Part shown: positions 25,742 through 34,389 of the stretch, one piece after another | Numbering within the stretch: position 1 is the stretch's first letter | How the letters are laid out: each line of letters opens with the position of its first letter | Assembly: GCA_944320235.1 (NCBI GenBank) | Contig: CALUGQ010000001.1 | Coordinates: 179,591 to 243,590, forward strand | DNA length: 64,000 nt | Reading direction: 5' to 3' | Source of the DNA: an uncultured Prevotella sp. | GTDB lineage: Bacteria; Bacteroidota; Bacteroidia; Bacteroidales; Bacteroidaceae | The notes under the pieces: generated by a model | The model's input: only the letters and a program-made list of their open reading frames with translations | Told to the model about the DNA's origin: nothing | Databases searched by the model: none | Translations under genes and position numbers: made by a program

Positions 25742-28600
25742 TTATCTTAGATGATTGAACTTGTGTCTCTTTGCGGCAGAGAGGTCGGTGAAGCTCTTGT
25801 CGAAGCGCTTGTCGGAGCTGTAATAGAGCGGCTCGCTCAGCTCGTGGAGCACTGCGAACGAAGAGGTGGTGAAGTAAGCGGCTGAGGTGCGGGCTGCGTT
25901 GAACGTAAAGTCGCGGGTCATCTTGTTCACCAGCCTCGAGCTGTTGTTGGCGTCGATGACATGGGTAACGCCGGCCTTGTCGACAACGTTGAGCTTGTTG
26001 TCGCCACCGGTGACGCCAATCTTCTGGCCGATGCCGAGGTCGTCAACGAGGAACGTGGAGAACTCGTTGTTGTACTGGCTTGTATGCACAGTCTGGTCGG
26101 CATAAACCGAAACACGCTGGAAGTGGTAGCGGATGAAGTCGCGGATTACGTCGATGCAACGGCGTGCTGAGTCGGCAGGCCACTGCAGCCCGGTCTGCTC
26201 GGAAAGAGAATACCAGTTCTCTATCTTCTCCCTTGACGGCAGGCCGTTGTTGAAGGCTATCTGCATGGCGTCGTTGTTGGGAACATAGACCGTATAGTTA
26301 TATGTGTTGAAGAAGCTTACGTTCTGGTCGAGGCAGAAGCCGTCCATTGCGTCGAACACGGTGTAGCGGTCGCTCTCGGTGATTCCGGTCTCCTCGTCGC
26401 GTACAGTCGAGATTCCGGCCCAGTCGAGCAGCTCGGTATCGTCGAGCAGGTCGCAGAGGGCAAAGAACTCAGAGAACTTGTCTGACTCGTACTCAGCACC
26501 GTCGGTGTTGTATTCGGCACCGGCATTCTCCTTGATAACCTTGTACACGCTCTCCACCGGCCCCTGGATGATGCGGTCGAGCTGGAATGTCGTACCGTTG
26601 TCCATGTTGAACACCTCCTCGATGTTAGGAGCGGTGTAGCCGTTGTCAATCTGTGCCCCGCTGACCACCTGCGAGCCAACGCCGGTGCCGTTAATCATTA
26701 TCTCGCCACCGTGCTTGGTCTTGTAATACTTGTTGCCTGTGAAGCCCGAGGTCGGGTTGTCGTCGGAGTTGAAAACGAGCGTGTGGTAGTTGAGGATGTC
26801 GGTCCATTGTGCTACGACCTTGTCGATGTTGGTCGCGATGTCCATGTCCACGGAGTCGGTCCTGTCGATGGTGTTGGTCTCGGGGTCGAACTTGAAGATA
26901 GACGCCCTCATGAACGGACGTGTGCTTGCGCGGTAATAGTGAACGGCCTGCGGATAGCTTGTGCCGCTATGGCCGAGAGAGGCCGGGTCGATGTAATAGA
27001 AGTCGAAGGCCTGGTCGGAAGGTATGAACAAGGCGAACTTAGCCTTCATGGCCTGCAAGTAAGCATAGTAGTCGAGCTTGAGCGACGGGTTATCGCTAGT
27101 CTTGTTGGTGATGGCCCAGCGCATGATTTGCATGTTGTTCCTGATGAGGGCTGGAGCCGAAACGGCACTGTAGCTCACAGGAGGTATCATGCGGTTGAGG
27201 CGGTAGATGACACCATTGTTGGCAATGCGGATGTCGTAGCCGCCGTCGCCGTCGCCCCTGAGGTCGTTCGTGGTAAGGCCCATCTGGTCGCTAACGTCGT
27301 TGGTGACGGTAGAGAACTTGCTGGGAACTGTAGTAGAGAACGATGACTTCATGAGGTTAGACAGCAGCGGGCGCACCATGTTGAGCGGAATGGAGTCCAT
27401 GTTCTGCAGGAGGTTCTCCTCGGTGTTCGGCATGATGGCGTTCTCAGAGATGATGGCTGCGCCACTACCGTTGAGGAAGTAATCCTTGAGGGCCTCATCG
27501 TCAGGAACGAACATAGCCCCGATGGTCATGATAGAGGCATCGAGGGTGGAGGTGAAGTTGTTAAGCTCGTAGTAACCGTTCCATCCCGGGTCGAAGGGGA
27601 GTAGGTTCTCGGAGCTTTCAAGCCCGTTGTTGTCGAAGGGGACTCCCTGCGAGTTCTCGCTGAGGTAGCGCACCTCGAAGATTGAGTCGGGCGCAGGCCT
27701 TCCGTTCTGCAGTGCCCAGTCCTGGTAGTCGACGGTGACGGTGGGATTGTACACCGGTACTGCGAAGCGGTCGAGCATACGGCTGAAGAGCGAGAACTCA
27801 GGTGCTCCCTTGAGCATCTGCGCCATGCTTCCCGGAGGCGTTACCACGTCTTCCATCTGGTGAATGTAGCCGTTCTGGCAAGTAACGTCGGGCACGATGA
27901 CCTTGTTGCGGAAGATGTAGGTCGAAGTGCCGTCGTAAGGCTCACCGGCGATGATCGAGAAGTCGCTCGATGCATCGGCCGAGGTGGTAATCTCGTTGTT
28001 AATCATGTAGTCCCTGGTGAAGTGAACCATCATTGGCACGGTGGCGTCGCTCACGGTATAGATGCCCTTTGAGTCGAAGCGCGTCCAGTAGGGATTGTTC
28101 GGGTAAAGGGCTGAAGGCACATACACATGGGCCACGGTGTCGATGACGCTCAGGTTGGTGGCGTGCTTGATGGCTGCTCCGCGCGTAACCGTCGACCCGT
28201 TGTTGACATTGGGCAGGAGGCTGGTGAGCAGTGCGTTGTCAAGCATTGAGGAATAAAGCAGCTGCTTCTTCTGCGACTCAGTCAACTGCTCGTAGCTCGT
28301 AACCCCGTAAGGGTTGCCGCCAGGAGCGAAAAACCTCTCGAAAGCCTCGTCGTTGGCCGGGAACACGGTCTTGCTACCGGTGCGGTTCAACGTCTCAGCA
28401 TATCCGAGGTCATCAATCAACCTGAGGTAGGTCTTGAACGTACCCTTCAACTCTCCGGATGATGGGCTGTTCAACTCACTGTAGATGCTGCCACCAAGCC
28501 ACGAAGGCTTCGTGCTCTCATCTACTTCCTCATTCTTATCTATACAAGACACAAAAAGCCCTGTACAGACAAGGGTAAAACAAAAGATGAGTTTCTTCAT
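25742..28600 (-). CDS. Large FAS1 (fasciclin)-domain lipoprotein, first gene of the operon
   Basis: 952-residue lipoprotein (MKKLIFCFTLVCTGLFVSC, cysteine 19). I see four FAS1-like segments by their recurring pattern of a start helix, a (V/F)xPxxxAF strand and a closing strand: about 50-255 (YLRLIDDLGYAETLNRTGSKTVFPANDEAFERFF), 265-480 (FVPDDEALKDYF, GVIYRLNRMIPPV), 490-690 (FALFIPSDQAFDFYYID, TTFQLDRIIQGP) and 700-930 (TVYVPNNDAMQIAF, THVIDANNSSRL). The repeats are very divergent from each other. It is the promoter-proximal gene of the seven-gene operon. A multi-FAS1 surface lipoprotein at the head of a Sus operon suggests a long glycan- or cell-wall-binding stalk; this is inference, and no catalytic motif is visible. 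Confidence 0.85.
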   Translation of the reverse strand: MKKLIFCFTLVCTGLFVSCIDKNEEVDESTKPSWLGGSIYSELNSPSSGELKGTFKTYLRLIDDLGYAETLNRTGSKTVFPANDEAFERFFAPGGNPYGVTSYEQLTESQKKQLLYSSMLDNALLTSLLPNVNNGSTVTRGAAIKHATNLSVIDTVAHVYVPSALYPNNPYWTRFDSKGIYTVSDATVPMMVHFTRDYMINNEITTSADASSDFSIIAGEPYDGTSTYIFRNKVIVPDVTCQNGYIHQMEDVVTPPGSMAQMLKGAPEFSLFSRMLDRFAVPVYNPTVTVDYQDWALQNGRPAPDSIFEVRYLSENSQGVPFDNNGLESSENLLPFDPGWNGYYELNNFTSTLDASIMTIGAMFVPDDEALKDYFLNGSGAAIISENAIMPNTEENLLQNMDSIPLNMVRPLLSNLMKSSFSTTVPSKFSTVTNDVSDQMGLTTNDLRGDGDGGYDIRIANNGVIYRLNRMIPPVSYSAVSAPALIRNNMQIMRWAITNKTSDNPSLKLDYYAYLQAMKAKFALFIPSDQAFDFYYIDPASLGHSGTSYPQAVHYYRASTRPFMRASIFKFDPETNTIDRTDSVDMDIATNIDKVVAQWTDILNYHTLVFNSDDNPTSGFTGNKYYKTKHGGEIMINGTGVGSQVVSGAQIDNGYTAPNIEEVFNMDNGTTFQLDRIIQGPVESVYKVIKENAGAEYNTDGAEYESDKFSEFFALCDLLDDTELLDWAGISTVRDEETGITESDRYTVFDAMDGFCLDQNVSFFNTYNYTVYVPNNDAMQIAFNNGLPSREKIENWYSLSEQTGLQWPADSARRCIDVIRDFIRYHFQRVSVYADQTVHTSQYNNEFSTFLVDDLGIGQKIGVTGGDNKLNVVDKAGVTHVIDANNSSRLVNKMTRDFTFNAARTSAAYFTTSSFAVLHELSEPLYYSSDKRFDKSFTDLSAAKRHKFNHLR

Positions 28601-28689
28601 ACCGATTTTGATAATTATTATATTTAATTTTTAGTTATTGCTCATTAGCCAATAGGCACGAATAGCCCGACACTTTTACATATCGCTTA

Positions 28690-28717
28690 CAAAAGTAGCA
28701 AAATTATGCTTCTCAAA
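28690..28717 (-). promoter_or_regulatory. Promoter of the seven-gene FAS1-SusCD operon
   Basis: On the minus strand a -7 box TACTTTTG (28690-28697) is preceded by TTTG (28714-28717), 16 bases apart, slightly short of the usual spacing. It gives a leader of about 80 bases before the FAS1 start. A second -7 match lies further upstream at 28803-28810. Confidence 0.6.
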
Positions 28718-28802
28718 GAAATATTTATTGTGTTTTTTTTGTTGGGAAGTGGATTTTTTGGTGCTCAAAATAAAAAAATATCAAAAAAAACGGCCAGCTT
28801 GC

Positions 28803-28810
28803 CAAAGGTA
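28803..28810 (-). promoter_or_regulatory. Second candidate -7 box upstream of the FAS1-SusCD operon
   Basis: TACCTTTG on the minus strand, an exact consensus match, about 200 bases before the first start codon. Between this site and the operon lies a very A+T-rich stretch (28725-28800). It could be an alternative start giving a longer leader, or a chance match. Confidence 0.35.
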
Positions 28811-29055
28811 AAAGTATGCTGCTTACGCGAATGATGGAAGCAGCCGCTCCTTGGCGGGCTAGGCCACGCATACTTACGCCAGCTCGGGGGCAGGATTTTC
28901 GTGGTCATCCAAGAATTGGCAACATCCGGCAGCAGCCAGCCGCTTGGCCCCTCACCAAAGTTGTTGCCCAAACACCCTCACACGTTGTGGCTCACCCTCG
29001 CTCGTCCCACTTTTCGGCTCGCGCTCCCTCCCCCACTTTGTGGCTCACATTCTCT

Positions 29056-29113
29056 CCCTCGTTGTGGCGGGTTTGCAACCCGCCACCACCCATGGCCGGG
29101 CCCGTGACCCGGT
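29056..29113 (-). repeat. REP-like palindrome pair (same family as 59690-59838)
   Basis: A perfect inverted repeat GTGGCGGGTT-TGC-AACCCGCCAC (29064-29086) is followed by a second palindromic word ending GTGACCCGG. Read on the minus strand the whole element aligns, with few differences, to both elements at 59699-59758 and 59779-59838 (CCGGGTC... then GGCGGGTTGCAAACCCGCC, then CAACGnGGGAG). It is a dispersed intergenic repeat with two palindromes, like REP/BIME elements. Confidence 0.7.
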
Positions 29114-29223
29114 GAAGCTGCTAAAACAAGCGTAACGCAAGTTGCAAAACAGCAACAAGATGCTGGCGGGTTGCAAAACAGCCTGAACGTGGGTGATTTT
29201 CGACGCAAGCCTGACTGGTATCC

Positions 29224-29289
29224 AAGACAGCCTGTTTGGGGAAGCAAAACTGGCCGTTTAGGGAAGCAAAACAGGCTGTTTGGGGAAGC
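29224..29289. repeat. Array of three 22-bp units (AAACnGGCCnGTTT family)
   Basis: Units start at 29224, 29246 and 29268; the last two begin AAAACTGGCCGTTTAGGG and AAAACAGGCTGTTTGGGG and share the ending GGGAAGC. This is the most regular of the four arrays. It lies between the terminator of the second lyase and the operon promoter. Confidence 0.75.
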
Positions 29290-29449
29290 TGCGGAGGCGT
29301 GCATGGAAATGGGCTGCGAACGGAAAGCTGAAGGGGCAAGGAGCATTGTGGAGGCAACACGACTGCAAGGCCTGCATATATATAATAATGTGTAGAATCT
29401 GCCTGGAAGCAGCACGGATTCTGGCTGGTGCCAAATGCGATTTTGTAAA

Positions 29450-29484
29450 AAAAATGCGGCCGGCTGCTATCAGCAACCGGCCGC
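29450..29484 (-). terminator. Intrinsic terminator of the second rhamnogalacturonan lyase
   Basis: Arms GCGGCCGG (29456-29463) and CCGGCCGC (29477-29484) extend inward with TGC/GCA around a short loop. On the minus strand they are followed by AT and a run of eight T. It starts 21 bases after the lyase stop. Confidence 0.88.
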
Positions 29485-29505
29485 ACCATTTGAAAAAGGG
29501 GTAAC

Positions 29506-32500
29506 TTAGTCAACAATCACCTTGACCGTCTGCGAAGAGCCATCGGCGCTCATGCGCAGTATGTATGTGCCGGATGCAACGCCCTTGGCCTTGGCCTCGG
29601 CCACTGCGCCGGCAGCTGTAGAGTCGAACTCAGCCACAAGCACGCCGCTCATGGTGTAGAGGCGGCAGTGAGCCACTGCATCGGCCGGCAGACCCTCGAT
29701 GCCGGTGGAGTTGCCGATGCGCAACGTTCCGGATGAGAGCAAGTCGTCGGTGAGCCATACCAAGCCCTGCGGGAGCTCGGGGAGGTTGACCGTTGGCTGC
29801 CCCATGACGGTGCCTTCGCACTCCCAGAGCACAATCTCGTCGCCCTCTTTCGGCGTATATGTAGAAGACATGGCAACATTGATGGTGCCGCTGAGCATAA
29901 GCGTATTGTCGGCCTTGATGTATGCACGCGAAGTCCTTGTATTCTCTGCACCCTTGATGTTGAGGTTGATGACAGAACCTGAGCTGGCATTGATCATGCT
30001 TGTGGCATAGATGCAGCCAAAGGGGTCGTCGTCAGTGGGTGAGCCCGGTGAGAGCACGCCGCCTGACCTTACCACGAGGTTTGACACGGTTCCGTTTCCG
30101 GCAAGGCGGCCTCCGTTCTCAACAGTCATCTGCGAGCCGACCATTGAGCTGGACGGCGGGGCGAAACGCGAATTGAGCCTTACGATACCGCCACTGACGG
30201 TGACGGCACCGGGAGAGCCGATGGAGCTGGCGACGGTCCACGTGCCCGTGCCTACCTTGCGGACGGGGGCGCCATTGATGGAGCCGCCGAACGACAAGTC
30301 GGCGTTGTTGCGGCCGAGCACGTATGTGCCGGTACCGCCCAGCTCTCCGTCGAGCTCAAGGTTGCCAAGCACTACCTCCTGCCCGTTGTTCATGAAGGTT
30401 ACGCCCTCGTCAACCTGCAGGGTGCTGTTGGCAAGCCCGCTCTTGCTGCGGAACACGAAGGTGGGATCATTCTGCCCGCGCTTGTAACAGCCGGGAACGA
30501 TGGTGCCGGTGAACTGGCTCCAGTCACCATCGAAGTATGTGCGCACGCCCGTGGCGTAAACATTGAACGTGCCGGAGCCGGTGAGATTGCCGGTGTAAGT
30601 GGCACGCGGGTCGGAGTAGAAGCGCGCCAGGCGGTTTTCAGGCACTACGAAGTTTGCGCTGTTCTGTGTCATGGTACTTCCGTCGTCGGAACCGGAATCC
30701 CACAGTTCGCCGGTGATGAACTCCACAGTGGCGGGAAGCTGCGACTTGGCATTTGTCTCAATGGCATTGACCACACCGCCATTGATGACGAGGCGGCTGA
30801 ACGTGTTGCCAGAGCCGAGGGTGAGCGTACCGTTGCCCGTCTTCTCGAGCACTGACTCGGAGGCGGCTCCCTTGATGCCCGCACTCATGGTCATGGTCTT
30901 GCCGTCGGCCACGTTGAACTTGGCGCCACCCTCGCCGACGTTGATGGTCTGCGTGGTGTTGACATCGCCATTGACACCAAGCACGGAGTTGTTGCTTATG
31001 GTGATGGCCGAGCTCTCAGAGCCAAGCGAGCCGAGGTCCTGCCCTACGTTGTTGGCAAGCGTGGTGACATTGACCTCTCCGCCATTGATGGTGACGTTGC
31101 CGAGGCTGTTGGTGTTGTTGAACGTAACGCTGCCTGCGCCATTCTTGACGAGCGGCGCGTCGCCAACGAACCCTTCGCCCGAGAAGGTGAAGTTCTTGGT
31201 ATCGTTGTTGATAGTAATGCTCGAAGGCTCGACGTTCTCGCCGACGGTAATGTCGGTCACGGCAGCATTGTCGTCGAACGTCACGGCATCGCCCGGCACG
31301 AACGACCTTTCCTCGTCAGAGTCGTCAACGATGAAGTTGACGGAGTTGTCTACATCCCAAGACGCTCCGGCGGAGCCTGTCCATGTGACGCTGCCCGGAT
31401 TGTAGTTCTCAATGATGACATAGAGCTTGCCGTCTTCAAGCGAGAGCTTGGCGCCCTGCCCTTTCAGGCCCTCGGTCTTCAAGGCAGTGATGTCACCGTC
31501 GACCTTGCCAAACTCGGCAATGAGGTATTTGCCCTCGGCCACCTTGCCGTCTTCATCGGAGTTGGCAACGAGCTGCACCACCGGCACGAGATAAGCGGGG
31601 CCGTTCTTCCAGTCCTTGGTTTCAATCTTAACGACATTGGCCTTCACGAGGTCGGAAGAAAGTCCGTCGCTGAAGAGGTCGACAACCAGGCGCGAGCCGA
31701 AGTTGAGAATGAGCGAGTCGGTCTCGATGGAACCACGGTTGCCCTCGCCTCCGGGTATGACCTTGGCGTTATAGTCGGCCTGTATGCCTTTCATGAACTT
31801 TCCGCCATCGGAGACGAGCGACGTGTGGCGGTTGAGCCAAACGCGGCTCGACTGCATGGTGCCGTCGAAGCGGAGCGTTCCGCCCCACACATCGGTGTTG
31901 CCGGTATAGGTCTGGGTGACATCAGGCAACACGAGCACCCCGCTGCCCTGCTTCACGAGGCACATAGCCCCAGCAAAAGCCCCGCCCGTAAGCGTGTGGG
32001 TATAGGTGGTGGTGGTTATGTTGTCGTTGTCGTCGTGGCCTTGCGTCCATGTGGGGGCATTGTCTGTGAAGATGTAAGGGCTGACGCCGTTGGACACGCG
32101 CACTTCCATGTCGTTGGTCTCACACATTATTATATTAGCTCCGTCGTGCGCCGAGCCGATGGTGCCACCGTTGCTGACCTCGGTGCGCCCGGTCATGGTA
32201 AGCGCCGGCGGAGCCATGGTGATGCCCTCCATCTCGCCGAGGAAGTAGCTCACGTGGGGCGGCTGGTTGTAGCCGCACATCTGCCACACCATGGCCTGGC
32301 GGTACTGGTGGTCATGCCAGAGGGTGTAGTTGCGCCACGGGGTTTCCATGTCGGTCGTGAATATGCGGATGTTGTTGTCGGCCGTGCGCATGATCACTTC
32401 CTCGCGCCAGTCGCCGAGCACATCGCCCTGGTAGCAGGGCGTTCCCTTGGTGTCGTTGTTGGTCATGGAGCCTTCAAGGACGGCTATCTCGCCGGTCTCG

Positions 32501-34056
32501 GCCTTCATGATGTGGCCGGCAGTGTTCTTGCCGTTGCGATAGTCGAACGTTTCCTCGCAGAGGTCGCCATCCCAATAAATGCGCATATTCTGCGTAATGT
32601 GGAAATTACCCTTGTTGAAGCCCTCGACTGCGGCATGGGCCACGGCTCCGACGAGGTTGGGGTCGGCTGCCGATACACCCACAGCCCCGGGTATGTCGCG
32701 GACGAACTTGCCCATCATGGCGCGGCCGTCATCGCTTGTGCCCAACGAACGGTAGTAAATCTTGGATGTGGTGGCATCGCGGTAGTTGTTGTTAGGCTGG
32801 CTCTCGTTGCAGGCAAAGATTTCCTGGCCGAAGGTGTATGGGTCGAAATCGCTGCAATGCTGGGCATCGCCATGGCCAAGGCCGCTGGTGGAAAGGCCCT
32901 TGCCGTTGTCGTCAATGACCATGGAACCAAACACAATCTCGTCGCGTCCGTCCCAGTCAACGTCGGCTATGCCATAGTTGTGGTATCCCTGGCCGTACCA
33001 TGAGGAGCCGGGGGTGTTGTTGTTCCACCGCCAGCGCTCAACGAGGGTGTGGGTGGCAGGATCGACATCGTAGGCCACCATCTTGTGGCGGGTGTAGATG
33101 CCTCGCGCAAGGAAGATGCTCGGGTTGCGCCCGTCAAGGACGGGAGCACCGAAGAAATGCTTCGTAGAGCGGTGGCCATAGCCGTCGCCCCAAGCAGCGT
33201 CAAGGCTGTACTCACCGGGTTCGAGACGCTTGAGCGGGTATTCCATTATCTGGTATGCGTCGCCGGTCTCTCCGTTGAGGTAGAGCAGGAACTCCTGGCC
33301 TTCATGCACGAAGAAGTTGGCCCCGGTGTTTGGGCCTGCCGGGCGGTAGTTGGCGTTCATGTCGCCAATCTCTATCGTCTTGCCGGATGCCGTATGCACC
33401 ACGGTGCCGTCAGAGGCGCGCAGCACGGCCTCGGCCTTGCCGTCGCCATCCCAGTCGTAAGCCACGATGTTGTTCTCGTTGTTCTGGAAGTCGGTCATGT
33501 TGGGGCCGAGGTCAATCCACCACAGTTTCTTTCCGTTGAGCTTGTATACCTCGATGATGGCATACTCGCCCTGGTAGCCTGCGGGCAGATACCCCTGGGC
33601 CGCGTCGCTGCTGTTGTCGAACTTGAGAAGTATCTCCAGCTCGCCGTCACCGTCAACGTCGGCGCAGCAGGCATCGTTGGGGATGTAGGTGCTCTTTAGG
33701 TCTCCGTGGTCCATCTTGAGCTCAAGGTAGTTCTTTTCCCATGGGGTGACGCTGGCAGAATGCTCCTGCGGCACTCCCCTAACCACGGCTTCAACCGAAT
33801 ACTTGCTCTGGGCCGAGCCACCTGCATCAAGGAAATTGGACACATTGAGGGGCTCGTCGTTCAGCTTGGTGCCGTCGCGGTAGATGTTGTACTTAACGTC
33901 ATAGTACTCCTCTCCCATTATACGCCAGCTGCAGAAAATGCCGCCGTCGGTCTTGACAGCAACAAGCCCTCTGTCGAGAACGTCGGTAGCGCGCTGAGCC
34001 ATTGCACCTACTGACAGCATTCCCAACATAAACAGAGATAGAAATCTTTTTCTCAT
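29506..34056 (-). CDS. Rhamnogalacturonan lyase (PL11-type) with long beta-strand passenger and T9SS tail
   Basis: 1516-residue secreted endo-lyase acting on rhamnogalacturonan-I. Signal peptide MRKRFLSLFMLGMLSVGAMAQ. The lyase region (about 22-615) opens RATDVLDRGLVAVKTDGGIFCSWRI and carries the family's propeller loops (DVDGDGELEILLKFD, DWDGDGKAEAVLRASDG, DVDWDGRDEIVFG) and the ending WQMCGYNQPPHVSYFLGEMEG. Residues about 640-1440 are a passenger of repeated strands of autotransporter type (LVKQGSGVLVL, LVKNGAGSVTFN, VLEKTGNGTLTLGSGN, VRKVGTGTWTV). Residues about 1450-1516 (LYTMSGVLVAEF...GVASGTYILRMSADG...VKVIVD) form a T9SS type A sorting domain, so the enzyme should be exported through T9SS and attached at the surface or released. 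The ordinary PL11 size is near 600 residues. It has its own promoter and terminator. It is a structural twin of the gene at 1-4576. Confidence 0.9.
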   Translation of the reverse strand: MRKRFLSLFMLGMLSVGAMAQRATDVLDRGLVAVKTDGGIFCSWRIMGEEYYDVKYNIYRDGTKLNDEPLNVSNFLDAGGSAQSKYSVEAVVRGVPQEHSASVTPWEKNYLELKMDHGDLKSTYIPNDACCADVDGDGELEILLKFDNSSDAAQGYLPAGYQGEYAIIEVYKLNGKKLWWIDLGPNMTDFQNNENNIVAYDWDGDGKAEAVLRASDGTVVHTASGKTIEIGDMNANYRPAGPNTGANFFVHEGQEFLLYLNGETGDAYQIMEYPLKRLEPGEYSLDAAWGDGYGHRSTKHFFGAPVLDGRNPSIFLARGIYTRHKMVAYDVDPATHTLVERWRWNNNTPGSSWYGQGYHNYGIADVDWDGRDEIVFGSMVIDDNGKGLSTSGLGHGDAQHCSDFDPYTFGQEIFACNESQPNNNYRDATTSKIYYRSLGTSDDGRAMMGKFVRDIPGAVGVSAADPNLVGAVAHAAVEGFNKGNFHITQNMRIYWDGDLCEETFDYRNGKNTAGHIMKAETGEIAVLEGSMTNNDTKGTPCYQGDVLGDWREEVIMRTADNNIRIFTTDMETPWRNYTLWHDHQYRQAMVWQMCGYNQPPHVSYFLGEMEGITMAPPALTMTGRTEVSNGGTIGSAHDGANIIMCETNDMEVRVSNGVSPYIFTDNAPTWTQGHDDNDNITTTTYTHTLTGGAFAGAMCLVKQGSGVLVLPDVTQTYTGNTDVWGGTLRFDGTMQSSRVWLNRHTSLVSDGGKFMKGIQADYNAKVIPGGEGNRGSIETDSLILNFGSRLVVDLFSDGLSSDLVKANVVKIETKDWKNGPAYLVPVVQLVANSDEDGKVAEGKYLIAEFGKVDGDITALKTEGLKGQGAKLSLEDGKLYVIIENYNPGSVTWTGSAGASWDVDNSVNFIVDDSDEERSFVPGDAVTFDDNAAVTDITVGENVEPSSITINNDTKNFTFSGEGFVGDAPLVKNGAGSVTFNNTNSLGNVTINGGEVNVTTLANNVGQDLGSLGSESSAITISNNSVLGVNGDVNTTQTINVGEGGAKFNVADGKTMTMSAGIKGAASESVLEKTGNGTLTLGSGNTFSRLVINGGVVNAIETNAKSQLPATVEFITGELWDSGSDDGSTMTQNSANFVVPENRLARFYSDPRATYTGNLTGSGTFNVYATGVRTYFDGDWSQFTGTIVPGCYKRGQNDPTFVFRSKSGLANSTLQVDEGVTFMNNGQEVVLGNLELDGELGGTGTYVLGRNNADLSFGGSINGAPVRKVGTGTWTVASSIGSPGAVTVSGGIVRLNSRFAPPSSSMVGSQMTVENGGRLAGNGTVSNLVVRSGGVLSPGSPTDDDPFGCIYATSMINASSGSVINLNIKGAENTRTSRAYIKADNTLMLSGTINVAMSSTYTPKEGDEIVLWECEGTVMGQPTVNLPELPQGLVWLTDDLLSSGTLRIGNSTGIEGLPADAVAHCRLYTMSGVLVAEFDSTAAGAVAEAKAKGVASGTYILRMSADGSSQTVKVIVD

Positions 34057-34161
34057 TATGCTTATTGTTTGTAGTTATTGATATCCAAATTAGCGGAAAA
34101 AGCACAAGCAAGCCCTGGCGCCGAGTACCATCGCCAACGCCTTTACACCGCATTTGCATTG

Positions 34162-34169
34162 CAAATATA
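34162..34169 (-). promoter_or_regulatory. -7 box (TAnnTTTG) for the second rhamnogalacturonan lyase
   Basis: TATATTTG on the minus strand, an exact consensus match about 106 bases before the start codon. It lies within a small palindrome (ATTTGCATTGCAAAT). No clear -33 box. Confidence 0.5.
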
Positions 34170-34311
34170 GCATAAATCATTTTACGCACGTAATATTTTT
34201 AAGACAAAAAACGCAAAATGGCAAAAAAACAAGTTGATTGGCCCAATAAACATGACAGGCGGCAGACACGGCAAAGCCGCACATCATCCAGGCAAGGCTG
34301 GCGGCACAGAC

Positions 34312-34362
34312 AAAAAAAACGGCGGGCGCAACGGCCGGCATCATCCGGCCGCTGCGCCCGCC
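34312..34362 (-). terminator. Intrinsic terminator of the ppk-ppx operon
   Basis: Perfect 10-bp arms GGCGGGCGCA (34321-34330) and TGCGCCCGCC (34353-34362) continue inward with CGGCCGG/CCGGCCG. The minus strand then has eight T. It lies 27 bases after the ppx stop. Confidence 0.9.
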
Positions 34363-34389
34363 ACATGGCGAAAGCACAGGAATGGGGGA

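Larger units (their letters stand above)
28601..29505. other. Long intergenic region, no gene recognised
   Basis: This 905-base spacer separates the FAS1-Sus operon from the second large lyase. Besides the promoter candidates it holds an A+T-rich block (28700-28800), a G+C-rich pyrimidine-biased block with repeated GTGGCTCAC-like words (28980-29060), a REP-like palindrome pair (29056-29113), a 22-bp array (29224-29289) and the lyase terminator. Open frames here (for example 28765-28971 minus and 29121-29516 minus) run through the repeats and have no protein-like features. Confidence 0.6.

Noticed and set aside
28765-28971. Small minus-strand gene upstream of the FAS1 operon
   Set aside because: No signal peptide, domain or plausible ribosome-binding region, and it spans a promoter candidate and an A+T-rich leader.
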